Notes under the pieces: generated by a model
What the model was told of the DNA's origin: nothing
Databases searched by the model: none
Seen by the model: the letters and a program-made list of their open reading frames with translations, nothing else
Made by a program: the position numbers and the translations under genes
From: JANXYW01 sp031400455
GTDB lineage: Bacteria; Chloroflexota; Dehalococcoidia; DSTF01; JACRBR01
Assembly (NCBI GenBank): GCA_031400455.1
Contig: JANNPX010000010.1
Location: 1-64,000 of the forward strand
Reading direction: 5' to 3'
Length of the DNA stretch: 64,000 nt
In this document: positions 8,367 through 17,243 of the stretch, piece by piece
Position numbering within the stretch: position 1 is the stretch's first letter
Layout of the letters: each line of letters begins with the position of its first letter

Positions 8367-9146
8367 ATGACGGAACAGGCGGCGACACAGGAACCATCGG
8401 CGGCGGAACTGGCGGCGGCTTCGGCCGCGCTGGAGGGGAAGACGCCACAGGAGATCTTGCAGTGGGCCGCATCCGAGTATCAGCCGGGGCTGAGCCTAGC
8501 GTGCAGCTTCGGCGGGCCTTCGGGCATGGTGCTGCTCGACATGGTGATGCAGATCGACCGGAGTGTGGAGGTGTTTTATCTCGACACCGATTTTCTGTTT
8601 CCGGAGACGTACAAGCTGCGCGACATCGTGGCTGCGAAGTACGACTTCAAGCCGGTCGGGTACATGTCGCTGATCACGCCGGCACAACAGGCGGAGAAGT
8701 ACGGCGAGCAGCTCTGGGGTCGCGATCCCGACGCGTGCTGCGCGATCCGCAAGGTCGAGCCAAACGAACGCGCCCTGGCAGGCAAGCGCGCATGGATCAG
8801 CGGCATCCGCCGCGATCAGACGAAGCAACGTGCCGGCATGGACATCGTCGAGTGGGACGAGAAGTTCGGACTGGTGAAGGTCAACCCGCTGGCGAACTGG
8901 ACGGAGTCGCTGGTTTGGGGATACATCCTCGATCACGGCGTGCCGTACAACGAACTGCACGACAAGAACTATCCGAGCATCGGCTGCACGAACTGCACGA
9001 AGCCGGTGATGCCGGGCGATGACCCGCGGAGCGGGCGCTGGCAGGGTTTCGACAAGACGGAGTGCGGCATCCACGTGCCTGAGGGTGAGACCGGGGAGCA
9101 GCACGACTTCGGACCGGAAGGGCGCGAGGCGCTGACGCAGGTGTAG
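8367..9146 (+). CDS. cysH: phosphoadenylyl/adenylyl-sulfate reductase with [4Fe-4S] cluster
   Basis: A 259-residue enzyme reducing activated sulfate to sulfite with thioredoxin. The PP-loop-type site is near SFGGPSG (residues 47-53). Cys124-Cys125 (DACCAIRKVEP) and Cys207-x2-Cys210 are the four ligands of the [4Fe-4S] cluster that marks APS-reducing members of the family. Cys233 in ECGIH is the catalytic thiol. Classical PAPS reductases lack the cluster cysteines, so APS is the more likely substrate although an APS kinase follows. It lies 108 bases behind sir. Confidence 0.9.
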   Translation: MTEQAATQEPSAAELAAASAALEGKTPQEILQWAASEYQPGLSLACSFGGPSGMVLLDMVMQIDRSVEVFYLDTDFLFPETYKLRDIVAAKYDFKPVGYMSLITPAQQAEKYGEQLWGRDPDACCAIRKVEPNERALAGKRAWISGIRRDQTKQRAGMDIVEWDEKFGLVKVNPLANWTESLVWGYILDHGVPYNELHDKNYPSIGCTNCTKPVMPGDDPRSGRWQGFDKTECGIHVPEGETGEQHDFGPEGREALTQV

Positions 9147-9236
9147 GCAAGCGCCCTCTGCGCGAACGACACTGGTTGTAAGTGAGACGGGCATGGCACG
9201 CCGTGCCCGTTTGTTGTGGCGGACGACCACGCATCA

Positions 9237-9260
9237 TGTAGGGGCGCGAGCGCGCCCGCT
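9237..9260. repeat. GTAGGGGCG-type intergenic repeat
   Basis: GTAGGGGCGCGAGCGCGCCC forms a short self-complementary unit just ahead of the cysC Shine-Dalgarno. Upstream codons in the cysC frame (from GTG 9216) run through this repeat, which argues against that earlier start. Confidence 0.5.
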
Positions 9261-9278
9261 GTTGGAGGACGGGGCATC

Positions 9279-9818
9279 TTGGAGCAACAGGGATTCACGG
9301 TCTGGTTCACAGGTCTTTCCGGCGCGGGGAAGACGACGATCGCTGACGCGATCGAGCCGCTGCTGCGGGAGCGCGGCATCACGAAGCTCGAGAAGCTCGA
9401 CGGCGACGTCGTGCGGACGCATCTGAGCAAGGGCCTCGGTTTCAGCAAAGAGGATCGCGACACGAACATCCGGCGCATCGGCTGGGTGGCGGAAGTGCTG
9501 ACGCGCAACGGCGTCTGCGTGCTGGCGTCGGCGATCTCGCCGTATCGCGACATCCGCGATGAAGTGAAGGCCGGCATTGGCAACTTCGTCGAGGTGTACG
9601 TGAGCTGCTCGATCGAGGAACTGACACGCCGCGACGTCAAGGGGCTGTACGAGAAGGCGATCAAGGGCGAGATCAAGAACTTCACCGGCGTGAGCGACCC
9701 GTACGAGGCGCCGCTGAGCGCGGATGTTGTCGTCGACTCGGAGAAGGAAGAACTGGCGGAGAGCGTTGCCAAAGTGATGGCGAAGCTCGAAGCGCTCGGG
9801 TACGTGCGGGGTAGTTAG
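9279..9818 (+). CDS. cysC: adenylyl-sulfate (APS) kinase
   Basis: A 179-residue P-loop kinase that phosphorylates APS to PAPS. The Walker A sequence TGLSGAGKTT covers residues 11-20. The APS-binding region DGDVVRTHL and the lid segment GLYEKAIKGEIKNFTG follow in the usual order. I chose TTG at 9279 because GGAGG (9264-9268) is 10 bases upstream and the protein then begins as family members do; a GTG at 9216 is possible but would translate an intergenic repeat. With an APS-type CysH in the same operon, PAPS may serve sulfation or a parallel branch. Confidence 0.88.
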   Translation: MEQQGFTVWFTGLSGAGKTTIADAIEPLLRERGITKLEKLDGDVVRTHLSKGLGFSKEDRDTNIRRIGWVAEVLTRNGVCVLASAISPYRDIRDEVKAGIGNFVEVYVSCSIEELTRRDVKGLYEKAIKGEIKNFTGVSDPYEAPLSADVVVDSEKEELAESVAKVMAKLEALGYVRGS

Positions 9819-9877
9819 AGGCGTGACGCAAGAAGCGGGAAACGGGATTATTCGTCCGAACGAAGATGGATGCCCGT

Positions 9878-9957
9878 GTAGGGGTGGGGCTGGTCCCGCC
9901 CGCGTGCGCGAGTTCGGAACTAAGGCGGGGACCGGGCAGGGCGAGCCCTGCCCCTAC
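9878..9957. repeat. 80-bp inverted-repeat element bounded by GTAGGGG/CCCCTAC
   Basis: The 215-base cysC-sat gap contains a unit that begins GTAGGGG and ends CCCCTAC, with inner complementary pairs (GGTCCCGCC against GGCGGGGACC). It can fold as one long hairpin and resembles a palindromic REP-like or MITE-like unit. No ORF is inside. It belongs to the same family as the other GTAGGGGC words in the window. Confidence 0.6.
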
Positions 9958-10033
9958 GTGGCAAGAAGATCGTCCGGCATGAGCGGAACATGGTCGCGCG
10001 GTGGTGCATCGCGCGTGGAAGGACTGACACGAC

Positions 10034-11212
10034 ATGGCAGATGGAGTGGAGCAGGGGCTGATTGCGCCGCATGGCGGCAAGCTCAATTCGCGTGAGGTGC
10101 ATGGCGATGAAGCGGCGGAGCTGGCACTGCAGGCGGAGGAGCTGCCCAAGCGACGGCTGAACTCGCGCGAGCTGGCCGACCTGGAGCTGCTGGCGAACGG
10201 CGGGTTCAGTCCGCTGGACGGGTTCATGACGTCGGCGCAGTACACGAGCGTCGTCGACACGATGCACCTGCCCGGCGGCGTGCCGTGGTCGATCCCGATC
10301 ACGCTCGGCGCATCGAAGGAGCAGGCGAACCGGTTCCAGGGCGACATCTGTCTGACGGATGGCGACGGCACGCCACTGGCGATCATGACGGTCGAGGAAG
10401 ACTACGATTACGACAAGGCGCACGAGGCGCAGAACGTGTACCGGACGACCGAGGACAAGCACCCGGGTGTCGCGGCGGTGTACGCGCAGGACGACATCCT
10501 CATCGGCGGGCCGGTGCAGGTGTTCAAGCGGCCCGAGAACCCGACCTTCCCGGAGTACCGTTTCGACCCGGCGCAGACGCGCGCGGCGTTCGTCGAGCGG
10601 GGGTGGAAGCGCGTCGTCGGGTTCCAGACGCGGAACCCCGTGCACCGCGCGCACGAGTACATCCAGAAGGCGGCGCTGGAGATCACGGACGGCTTGCTGC
10701 TGCACCCGTTGGTCGGCGACACGAAGTCGGACGACATTCCGGCGGACGTGCGGATGGAGTGCTACAGGGTCCTGCTGGAGAACTACTACCCGAAGGATCG
10801 CGTGCTGCTGTCGGTATTGCCAGCGGCGATGCGCTACGCAGGGCCGCGCGAGGCGATCTTCCACGCGATCATGCGGAAGAACTACGGCTGCTCGCACTTC
10901 ATCGTGGGGCGTGACCACGCCGGCGTAGGCAACTACTACGGTACGTACGACGCGCAGCTGATCTTCGACGAGTTCGACCCTGCGGCGTTGGGCATCACGC
11001 CGCTGTTCTTCGAGCACACGTTCTTCTGCAAGCGCTGTGAAGGCATGGCCTCGACGAAGACCTGCCCGCACGCACCGGAAGAACGCATCGCGCTGAGCGG
11101 CACGCAGGTGCGCGAGTTCCTGACGCAGGGCATCGAGCCGCCGCACGAGTTCTCGCGGCCGGAGGTTGCGCGGGTGCTGATCGCCGCCGAAAGGGCGAAG
11201 GCCAGCGCGTGA
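10034..11212 (+). CDS. sat: sulfate adenylyltransferase (ATP sulfurylase)
   Basis: A 392-residue homo-oligomeric ATP sulfurylase that makes APS from ATP and sulfate. The sequence shows an N-terminal PUA-like domain and the catalytic nucleotidyl-transferase domain with the HxxH motif in RNPVHRAHEY near residue 202. The GRDHAGVG motif lies near residue 295, and a cysteine-rich stretch (FFCKRCEGM...CPH) binds zinc in some members. Length fits the bacterial/archaeal Sat family, without a fused kinase domain. It overlaps the next gene by GTGA, so the permease is made with it. Confidence 0.94.
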   Translation: MADGVEQGLIAPHGGKLNSREVHGDEAAELALQAEELPKRRLNSRELADLELLANGGFSPLDGFMTSAQYTSVVDTMHLPGGVPWSIPITLGASKEQANRFQGDICLTDGDGTPLAIMTVEEDYDYDKAHEAQNVYRTTEDKHPGVAAVYAQDDILIGGPVQVFKRPENPTFPEYRFDPAQTRAAFVERGWKRVVGFQTRNPVHRAHEYIQKAALEITDGLLLHPLVGDTKSDDIPADVRMECYRVLLENYYPKDRVLLSVLPAAMRYAGPREAIFHAIMRKNYGCSHFIVGRDHAGVGNYYGTYDAQLIFDEFDPAALGITPLFFEHTFFCKRCEGMASTKTCPHAPEERIALSGTQVREFLTQGIEPPHEFSRPEVARVLIAAERAKASA

Positions 11213-12345
11213 CCGAGCACGTGCAACCTGCAGCGCGGTCCTCGACGGACGCGCGTCTCGCCGAAAGCGAGCATCAGTTGCACGTGAACGTATCGTGGTG
11301 GCGCATCGCGCCGAGCGTCGCCCTGCGGGCGGCGTACGTGGTGGTGGCGCTCGCCATCTTCGTCTTCGCTCTGCAGGTGCTGAAGGCCGGCGCGGGCGGC
11401 ATCAAGCCGATCCTCGACGAGATCGACGCGCACGGCACAGCGAATATCGTCGGCTTCGGCTGGCTCGGATCGTATGTCGTGCTGAGCGGGTCACCCGTCG
11501 CGGCGATCGCGCTCTCGCTGTTCTCGAAGGGCGTGCTGAGCGACACCGAGACGTTCGCGATGATCAACGGCTCCCGGATGGGGGCCTCGTTCATCGTGCT
11601 GTTCGTCGGGTTCCTCTACTGGATCCGCGGCGCGCGCAATCCGGACGGCCTGTACATCGGTGTTGTTGCGCTGCTGACTGCGTTCACGCTGTGGGGGCCG
11701 GTGATCCCGGTCGGTCAGCTGATCCTGCGTGAGGGCTGGTTCGACGGCGTGCGGTTCGGCAGCCCGGGCGCGCTGACATCGTTGGTGAACGTGATCTACG
11801 ACCCGATGGTTACGCGCATGGCGGACCATCTGCCGCGGCTGGTGATGTTCGTGATCGGCGTCGCCGTCCTGCTGTTGAGCTTCAGCATCTTCGATCGCGT
11901 GCTGCCGAACCTCGAACAGCCGGGACCGCGATTCGAGCGGGCATCGGAGTTCCTGCACCAGCGCTACGCGATGTTCCTCTTCGGGATCATCGTGACGGGC
12001 ATGACGCTTTCGGTGTCGCTGTCGCTGACGATCCTCGTGCCGCTGACGCTGAAGGGGTACGTGAAGCGCGACAACATCATCCCGTACGTGATGGGCGCGA
12101 ACATCGCGACGTGGATCGACACGCTGTTTGCCGCACTGCTGCTGGATCAGCCGCGCGCGTTCACGATCGTGTTCGTGGAAATGGTGACGGGCGCGACGGT
12201 TTCGCTGACGGTGCTGGTGTTGTTCTACGAGCCGTACAAGCGGCTGATCCTGCACGTGGCGCACCTGGCGACGCGCGACAAGCGCGGGTTCTCGGTGTTC
12301 TTGGGGGCGCTGTTTGTGGTGCCGGCCGTGCTGTTGTTTGTCTAG
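11209..12345 (+). CDS. Na/Pi-cotransporter-like permease, candidate sulfate importer
   Basis: A 378-residue membrane protein with about eight to nine hydrophobic helices in two related halves. The first half has GSYVVLSGSPVAAIALSL and MINGSRMGASF. The second has SLSLTILVPLTLKG and YVMGANIATWIDTLF, recalling the duplicated QSSS and GANIGTT motifs of the Na+/phosphate cotransporter (NptA, PF02690) family. It starts with GTG overlapping the sat stop, inside a sulfate-assimilation operon that has no CysTWA, SulP or PiT-type CysP gene in this window. Sulfate uptake is therefore my inference. Phosphate or another anion is possible. Confidence 0.7.
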   Translation: MTEHVQPAARSSTDARLAESEHQLHVNVSWWRIAPSVALRAAYVVVALAIFVFALQVLKAGAGGIKPILDEIDAHGTANIVGFGWLGSYVVLSGSPVAAIALSLFSKGVLSDTETFAMINGSRMGASFIVLFVGFLYWIRGARNPDGLYIGVVALLTAFTLWGPVIPVGQLILREGWFDGVRFGSPGALTSLVNVIYDPMVTRMADHLPRLVMFVIGVAVLLLSFSIFDRVLPNLEQPGPRFERASEFLHQRYAMFLFGIIVTGMTLSVSLSLTILVPLTLKGYVKRDNIIPYVMGANIATWIDTLFAALLLDQPRAFTIVFVEMVTGATVSLTVLVLFYEPYKRLILHVAHLATRDKRGFSVFLGALFVVPAVLLFV

Positions 12346-12360
12346 TTGGATCCCGGTGAC

Positions 12361-12390
12361 TTGCGTCCCGCCGAAGGCCCTCGCTACAAT
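12361..12390 (+). promoter_or_regulatory. putative promoter of the rrf2-cysK operon
   Basis: TTGCGT (12361-12366) and TACAAT (12385-12390) are spaced by 18 bases, ahead of the Rrf2 regulator. An AT-rich stretch downstream (12394-12420) with a GTAA...TTAC pair could hold an autoregulatory operator. Confidence 0.45.
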
Positions 12391-12438
12391 TGTTGATGTA
12401 ATCGCTTAACTTTACGACTTACTGCCGGATAGATACGA

Positions 12439-12870
12439 ATGCGCATCTCTACGAAGGGTGACTACGGCGTTCGCGCCCTCATCGAGCTGTCTCACCACTT
12501 CGGGCAGGGGAAGCCGATGCAGAGTGCTGAGATCGCCGCGCGCCAGCATATTCCGGAGCCGTATCTGGACCAGTTGCTGACGACGCTCCGGAAGGCGGGG
12601 TTCATCCGCAGCGTGAGGGGGCCCCAGGGCGGCCACGCGCTGCTGCTGCGACCGGAGGAGATCCGGCTGAGTGATGTGATTCGCTCGCTCGAGGGTTCGC
12701 TTTCGCCGGTTTCGCACCTGCACGACGAGGGCTACCAGTGCCGTGCGGCGCACGAGGTGTGGCACACGGTCGAGACGGCGACGCAGGAGATTCTCGACGG
12801 CGTTACGATTGGTGACCTCGCGTCGCGCGAGCTTGAGTACGACAGGATCGGTGGCCGCTATGTCATCTAG
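12439..12870 (+). CDS. Rrf2 family transcriptional regulator (CymR-like)
   Basis: A 143-residue winged-helix protein with the characteristic start MRISTKGDYGVRALIEL and the recognition region IPEPYLDQLLTTLRKAG. The GPQGGHALL wing follows near residues 62-70. Only one cysteine is present (YQCRAA, residue 99), so the three-cysteine [Fe-S] site of IscR is missing and it is more like CymR, the cysteine-metabolism repressor that works with CysK. Its last 11 bases overlap the start of cysK, an arrangement that fits a direct sensor partnership. Likely target: this sulfur locus. Confidence 0.85.
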   Translation: MRISTKGDYGVRALIELSHHFGQGKPMQSAEIAARQHIPEPYLDQLLTTLRKAGFIRSVRGPQGGHALLLRPEEIRLSDVIRSLEGSLSPVSHLHDEGYQCRAAHEVWHTVETATQEILDGVTIGDLASRELEYDRIGGRYVI

Positions 12871-13798
12871 CGCTACGGGCGTGCGCCCGCTCATCGCCGA
12901 CAGCGTGCTGGACCTCATCGGCAACACGCCGCTGGTGCGGCTGTCGCGCGTGACGCCGGAAGGCTCGGCGGAAGTGCTGGGCAAGATGGAGTCGCTGAAC
13001 CCCGCGGGCAGCGTGAAGGACCGCATCGCGCTCTCGATGATCGAGGCGGCGGAGCGGGAAGGGCTGATCAAGCCCGGCGACACGATCGTCGAGCCCACGT
13101 CCGGTAACACGGGCATCGGGCTGGCGATGGTGTGCGCGGTCAAGGGGTACAAGCTGATCCTGACGATGCCGGAAGACATGAGCGTCGAGCGGCGGCGGCT
13201 GCTTACGCGGTACGGCGCGCAGCTCGTGCTGACGCCGGCGATCGAAGGAATGAGCGGAGCGGTGTACGCCGCGCAGGAGCGGGTGGAGAAGAACAAGTCG
13301 TTCTTCATGCCGCAGCAGTTCAACAACCTCGCGAATCCGGACGCGCACCGCCGCACGACGGCGCTCGAGATCCTCGCGGCGACGGATGGGAAGCTCGATG
13401 CGTTTGTGGCGGGCGTCGGGACGGGCGGCACGATCACCGGCGTCGGTGAGGTGCTGAAGAAGGAGCTGCCGGACCTGCTGATTGTGGCGGTGGAGCCGGC
13501 GAAGTCGCCGGTGCTGGCGGGTGGCAAGGCCGGCATTCACGGCATCCAGGGCATCGGCGCCAGCTTCGTGCCGGGCGTGCTGAACAGGGACATCTACGGC
13601 GAACTGATCGCCGTCAAGGATGACGAGGCATTTGCGATGACCGCGCGTTTGACTCAGGTGGAGGGGTTGCTCGTCGGCATCAGCGGCGGCGCGAACGTGC
13701 ACGCCTCGCTGCAGGTGGCGAAGAAGCTCGGTGCGGGCAAGCGCGTCGTGACGATGCTGTGCGACACGGGCGAGCGCTACCTGAGCGTGAATCTTTGA
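12860..13798 (+). CDS. cysK: cysteine synthase A type (O-acetylserine sulfhydrylase)
   Basis: A 312-residue PLP enzyme, the usual CysK length. The PLP lysine is K53 in NPAGSVKDR, the substrate loop is TSGNTGI and the PLP-phosphate loop GTGGTITG. The start ATG at 12860 lies inside the end of the Rrf2 gene, giving the expected N-terminus just ahead of LIGNTPLVRL. It makes cysteine from O-acetylserine and sulfide. A second, CysM-like synthase ends the same operon, so two cysteine routes coexist. Confidence 0.9.
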   Translation: MSSSATGVRPLIADSVLDLIGNTPLVRLSRVTPEGSAEVLGKMESLNPAGSVKDRIALSMIEAAEREGLIKPGDTIVEPTSGNTGIGLAMVCAVKGYKLILTMPEDMSVERRRLLTRYGAQLVLTPAIEGMSGAVYAAQERVEKNKSFFMPQQFNNLANPDAHRRTTALEILAATDGKLDAFVAGVGTGGTITGVGEVLKKELPDLLIVAVEPAKSPVLAGGKAGIHGIQGIGASFVPGVLNRDIYGELIAVKDDEAFAMTARLTQVEGLLVGISGGANVHASLQVAKKLGAGKRVVTMLCDTGERYLSVNL

Positions 13799-13856
13799 CG
13801 GAGCGTAGAACCTAGACCTTAGAAGCTGGAACCAGGATGCCGAACAGAGGAACGAG

Positions 13857-15125
13857 ATGGACCACGGACACTTGCACATCGATAGAATGACCGGCGTTGT
13901 CGACCCCGCGTCACGCGACGCGTTCCCACCAGAGAATCCGTGCGAGGGCGAAATGGCCATCTCCGTATATATCCCGACGCCGTTCCGCAAGCTGACCGGC
14001 AACCGCCAGAACGTCGAGGCCGAGGGCAAGGACGTGGGCGAGGTGCTGGCGAACGTCGACAAGCAGTTCCCGGGGTTCCACCACCTGGTGTTCGGAAGCG
14101 GGACGGAAGTGCCGGCGCACATAAACATCTACGTGAACAAGCAGGAGATCTCGTCGCTGGACGGCGTGAAGACTGCGGTGAAGGATGGAGATGAGGTTGC
14201 GGTGATCCCGTCGATGGCCGGCGGTTCAGGCGACGAGCCGCCGCGAAAGCGCATCGGCGCGCTGACGGGCGAGCAGGTCGACCGGTACTCGCGCCACATC
14301 ATCATGCCGCAGGTGGGACCGTCGGGTCAGCGCAAGATCATGGAGTCGAGCATTCTGATCATCGGCGCGGGCGGACTCGGTTCGCCGATCGCCGTGTACC
14401 TGGCGCTAGCGGGCATCGGGAAGATCGGCATCGTCGACTTCGACACGGTCGACCTGAGCAACCTGCAGCGGCAGATCCTGCACCAGAACGATGACGTCGG
14501 CAAGCTGAAGGCCGTTTCGGCGAAAGAGACGATCAACGCGTACAACCCGGATGTCGAAGTGGTCGTACACGGCGTGCCGATCACATCGGACAACTCGATG
14601 GAGATCATCGCGCAGTACGACTACATCATCAACGGCGCCGATAACTTCGCGGCGCGGTACTTGGTGAACGACACATGCCACTTCCTGCAGAAGCCGCTGA
14701 TCGACGGCTCGATCCTGCTGTTCGACGGTCAGGTGACGGTGTACTTGCCGGGGCAGGGCTGCTACCGCTGCCTCTACCCCGCGCCGCCTCCTCCCGGCAT
14801 GGTGCCGAGTTGCGCGGAGGCGGGCGTGCTGGGGGCGCTGTGCGGCACAGTCGGGACGATACAGGCGACGGAAGTGTTGAAGCTCATCCTTGGCGTCGGC
14901 GACTCGCTGCACGGACGGCTGCTGCTGTATGACGCGCTGGCGATGGAGTTCCGCCAGGTGCGCATCCGCAAGGATCCGAACTGCGTGTTGTGCGGCGCGA
15001 ACCCGACGGTGACGGCGCTGATCGACTACGACGCGTTCTGCGGCGGGGCGTTCGGGCACACGAACGAAGAGGAGCAGAAGGCCGCGGATGCGGCCAAGGC
15101 GATCCGCGAGCAGGCGAAGGTATAG
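13857..15125 (+). CDS. MoaD/ThiS-like carrier fused to MoeB-like adenylyltransferase
   Basis: A 422-residue fusion. Residues about 33-125 are a ubiquitin-like sulfur-carrier fold with a diglycine (AGG, 122-123) that is followed directly by a linker. Residues about 133-400 are an E1-like MoeB/ThiF domain: ATP-binding GAGGLGSP near 170-176, zinc pairs in GCYRC and CVLC, and the catalytic cysteine region PSCAEAGVLG. There is no C-terminal rhodanese. It should adenylate carrier C-termini for thiocarboxylate formation. The ATG at 13857 has AGAGG before it; ATG 13953 is an alternative that starts at the carrier domain. Confidence 0.88.
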   Translation: MDHGHLHIDRMTGVVDPASRDAFPPENPCEGEMAISVYIPTPFRKLTGNRQNVEAEGKDVGEVLANVDKQFPGFHHLVFGSGTEVPAHINIYVNKQEISSLDGVKTAVKDGDEVAVIPSMAGGSGDEPPRKRIGALTGEQVDRYSRHIIMPQVGPSGQRKIMESSILIIGAGGLGSPIAVYLALAGIGKIGIVDFDTVDLSNLQRQILHQNDDVGKLKAVSAKETINAYNPDVEVVVHGVPITSDNSMEIIAQYDYIINGADNFAARYLVNDTCHFLQKPLIDGSILLFDGQVTVYLPGQGCYRCLYPAPPPPGMVPSCAEAGVLGALCGTVGTIQATEVLKLILGVGDSLHGRLLLYDALAMEFRQVRIRKDPNCVLCGANPTVTALIDYDAFCGGAFGHTNEEEQKAADAAKAIREQAKV

Positions 15126-15174
15126 GGCGCGGCGGCAACCTTGAGTGCCGACCGCACACAGAAGGAACGGGAAC

Positions 15175-15483
15175 ATGGGCGTCGAAGTGAAAGTCACATC
15201 CGTGCTGCAGAAGCTCACCGGAGCGAAAGTCGTGCATGGTGATGGTGGAACGGTGGCGGATCTGCTGGTCGACCTCGACGGCAAGTTTCCGGGGTTCAAG
15301 AACCAGATCATGCAGGAAGGTTCGCTGCACCGATTCGTGAACATCTACCTGAACGACGAAGACATCCGGTACCTCGAGCAGCTCAATACCAAGTTGAAGG
15401 ATGGCGACACGATTTCGATACTTCCCGCCCTCGCGGGCGGCAGCGGAGAAACTACAAACTACAAACCACGAACTGCAAACTAG
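15175..15483 (+). CDS. MoaD/CysO-like sulfur-carrier protein with C-terminal tail
   Basis: A 102-residue beta-grasp carrier closely resembling the carrier half of the preceding fusion (FPGF, INIYLN/NIYVN and KDGD motifs in the same order). The diglycine of LPALAGG is at residues 88-89 but is followed by 13 more residues, so it must be trimmed before activation, as for mycobacterial CysO, where the Mec peptidase does this. No JAMM-type peptidase is seen here. It sits 1 base upstream of the cysM ATG, which identifies it as the probable sulfur donor to that synthase. ATG 15175 has GAAGGA ahead of it. Confidence 0.85.
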   Translation: MGVEVKVTSVLQKLTGAKVVHGDGGTVADLLVDLDGKFPGFKNQIMQEGSLHRFVNIYLNDEDIRYLEQLNTKLKDGDTISILPALAGGSGETTNYKPRTAN

Positions 15484-15484
15484 C

Positions 15485-16420
<936 letters not shown>

Positions 16421-16454
16421 GCCTCGAATTCGAATCTGAATTTGAGCCTCTAGG

Positions 16455-16483
16455 CCCGATCTGCAAATCATTTGCAAATCGGG
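16455..16483. repeat. 29-bp near-perfect palindrome with GCAAAT-C-ATTTGC centre
   Basis: Two 14-base arms (CCCGAT... / ...ATCGGG) around a single central C, with one mismatch. The inner 13 bases recur at the head of the two 157-bp repeats at 18715 and 20427. It has no loop or T-run, so it looks more like a protein- or recombinase-binding site than a terminator. Confidence 0.65.
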
Positions 16484-16607
16484 CGAGCTATTCGGTTGGG
16501 TCGCGTCGAGCATCTACCCTCGACGCCACACCCGAATCTACCATCCTGCGAATGAGCCAAGTAATTGCCTGGATGGCAACATCGCCAGCGCGTCGGAAAG
16601 CCCCGCT

Positions 16608-16661
16608 GAGCACCGGACTCCTAATCCGATGGCCGCAGGTTCGAATCCTGCCGGGAGTGCC
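16608..16661 (+). pseudogene. 3' fragment of a tRNA-Arg (anticodon CCT)
   Basis: The stretch reads as D-stem 3' strand (GAGC), anticodon arm with loop CTCCTAA (anticodon CCT), variable loop, a perfect T-arm (GCAGG-TTCGAAT-CCTGC) and an acceptor 3' strand CGGGAGT. The matching 5' acceptor strand (ACTCCCG) and 5' D-stem are absent upstream, so it cannot fold as a full tRNA. A tRNA 3' half by itself is the usual scar of an integrative element or of tRNA-targeted recombination. Confidence 0.7.
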
Positions 16662-16673
16662 TCAAGGTGATGG

Positions 16674-17243
16674 TTAGATCGCGTTAGTCGATCTCTCACT
16701 GTTGGTCATCACGACCAACAGTAGACCGAATAGTAGCCAGGCCACGCCGGCCACGGCTGCGCCGCCGCCTTCAAATGACAACCACATCGGGCCAAGCGCT
16801 GCGACACCCAGCAAGAGGCCAGGCCAGCGCCCGAGTTGACCCGTGACCAGAAGCCCTGCCGCGAGCCCGCAGGTCGCGACCGTATACATGAGCCCGCCGC
16901 CAGCGTACAGGAGGAAGAAGGGCTCGGCGACGCAGTGCTCGACGGCGTTGCCGACACCAAATGCGGCCGCACCGACGGCCGCGGCAATGCCGAACCAGCG
17001 GATGCCCCCCTGCAACAACGAGAACAATGACGCAAGAGCGACCGCTGCCGCCACGGTCGCCGCTGCGAACGTTGCGTCGTTAAAGAAGTCGGCGGACGTC
17101 GAGCAGTCGCTGGAAGCGCCGTCATCCCAGAAGCGGCGCGAGAGTTCCCAAGCCAGCCATGCGATGCCGCTGATGATTGACGCCACGGCGGCGAGGAGAC
17201 GTGCCGACCCTTGAAACGCCGCCCGCTCTTGTCTCTGCGTCAT
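16674..17243 (-). CDS. small multi-pass membrane protein
   Basis: A 189-residue protein with about five hydrophobic helices, rich in Ala and Gly, with a cysteine-bearing loop (DCSTS) after the first helix. The ATG at 17243 overlaps the stop of the NTF2-like gene (ATGA), so the two are coupled. I do not recognise the family. Both appear to be controlled from the TetR operator region at 17728. Confidence 0.65.
   Translation of the reverse strand: MTQRQERAAFQGSARLLAAVASIISGIAWLAWELSRRFWDDGASSDCSTSADFFNDATFAAATVAAAVALASLFSLLQGGIRWFGIAAAVGAAAFGVGNAVEHCVAEPFFLLYAGGGLMYTVATCGLAAGLLVTGQLGRWPGLLLGVAALGPMWLSFEGGGAAVAGVAWLLFGLLLVVMTNSERSTNAI

Noticed and set aside
16561..16661. Complete tRNA-Arg gene
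   Set aside because: The anticodon and T arms are excellent, but no 5' strand pairs with the acceptor CGGGAGT and no D-stem partner for GAGC exists upstream, so only a 3' fragment is supported.
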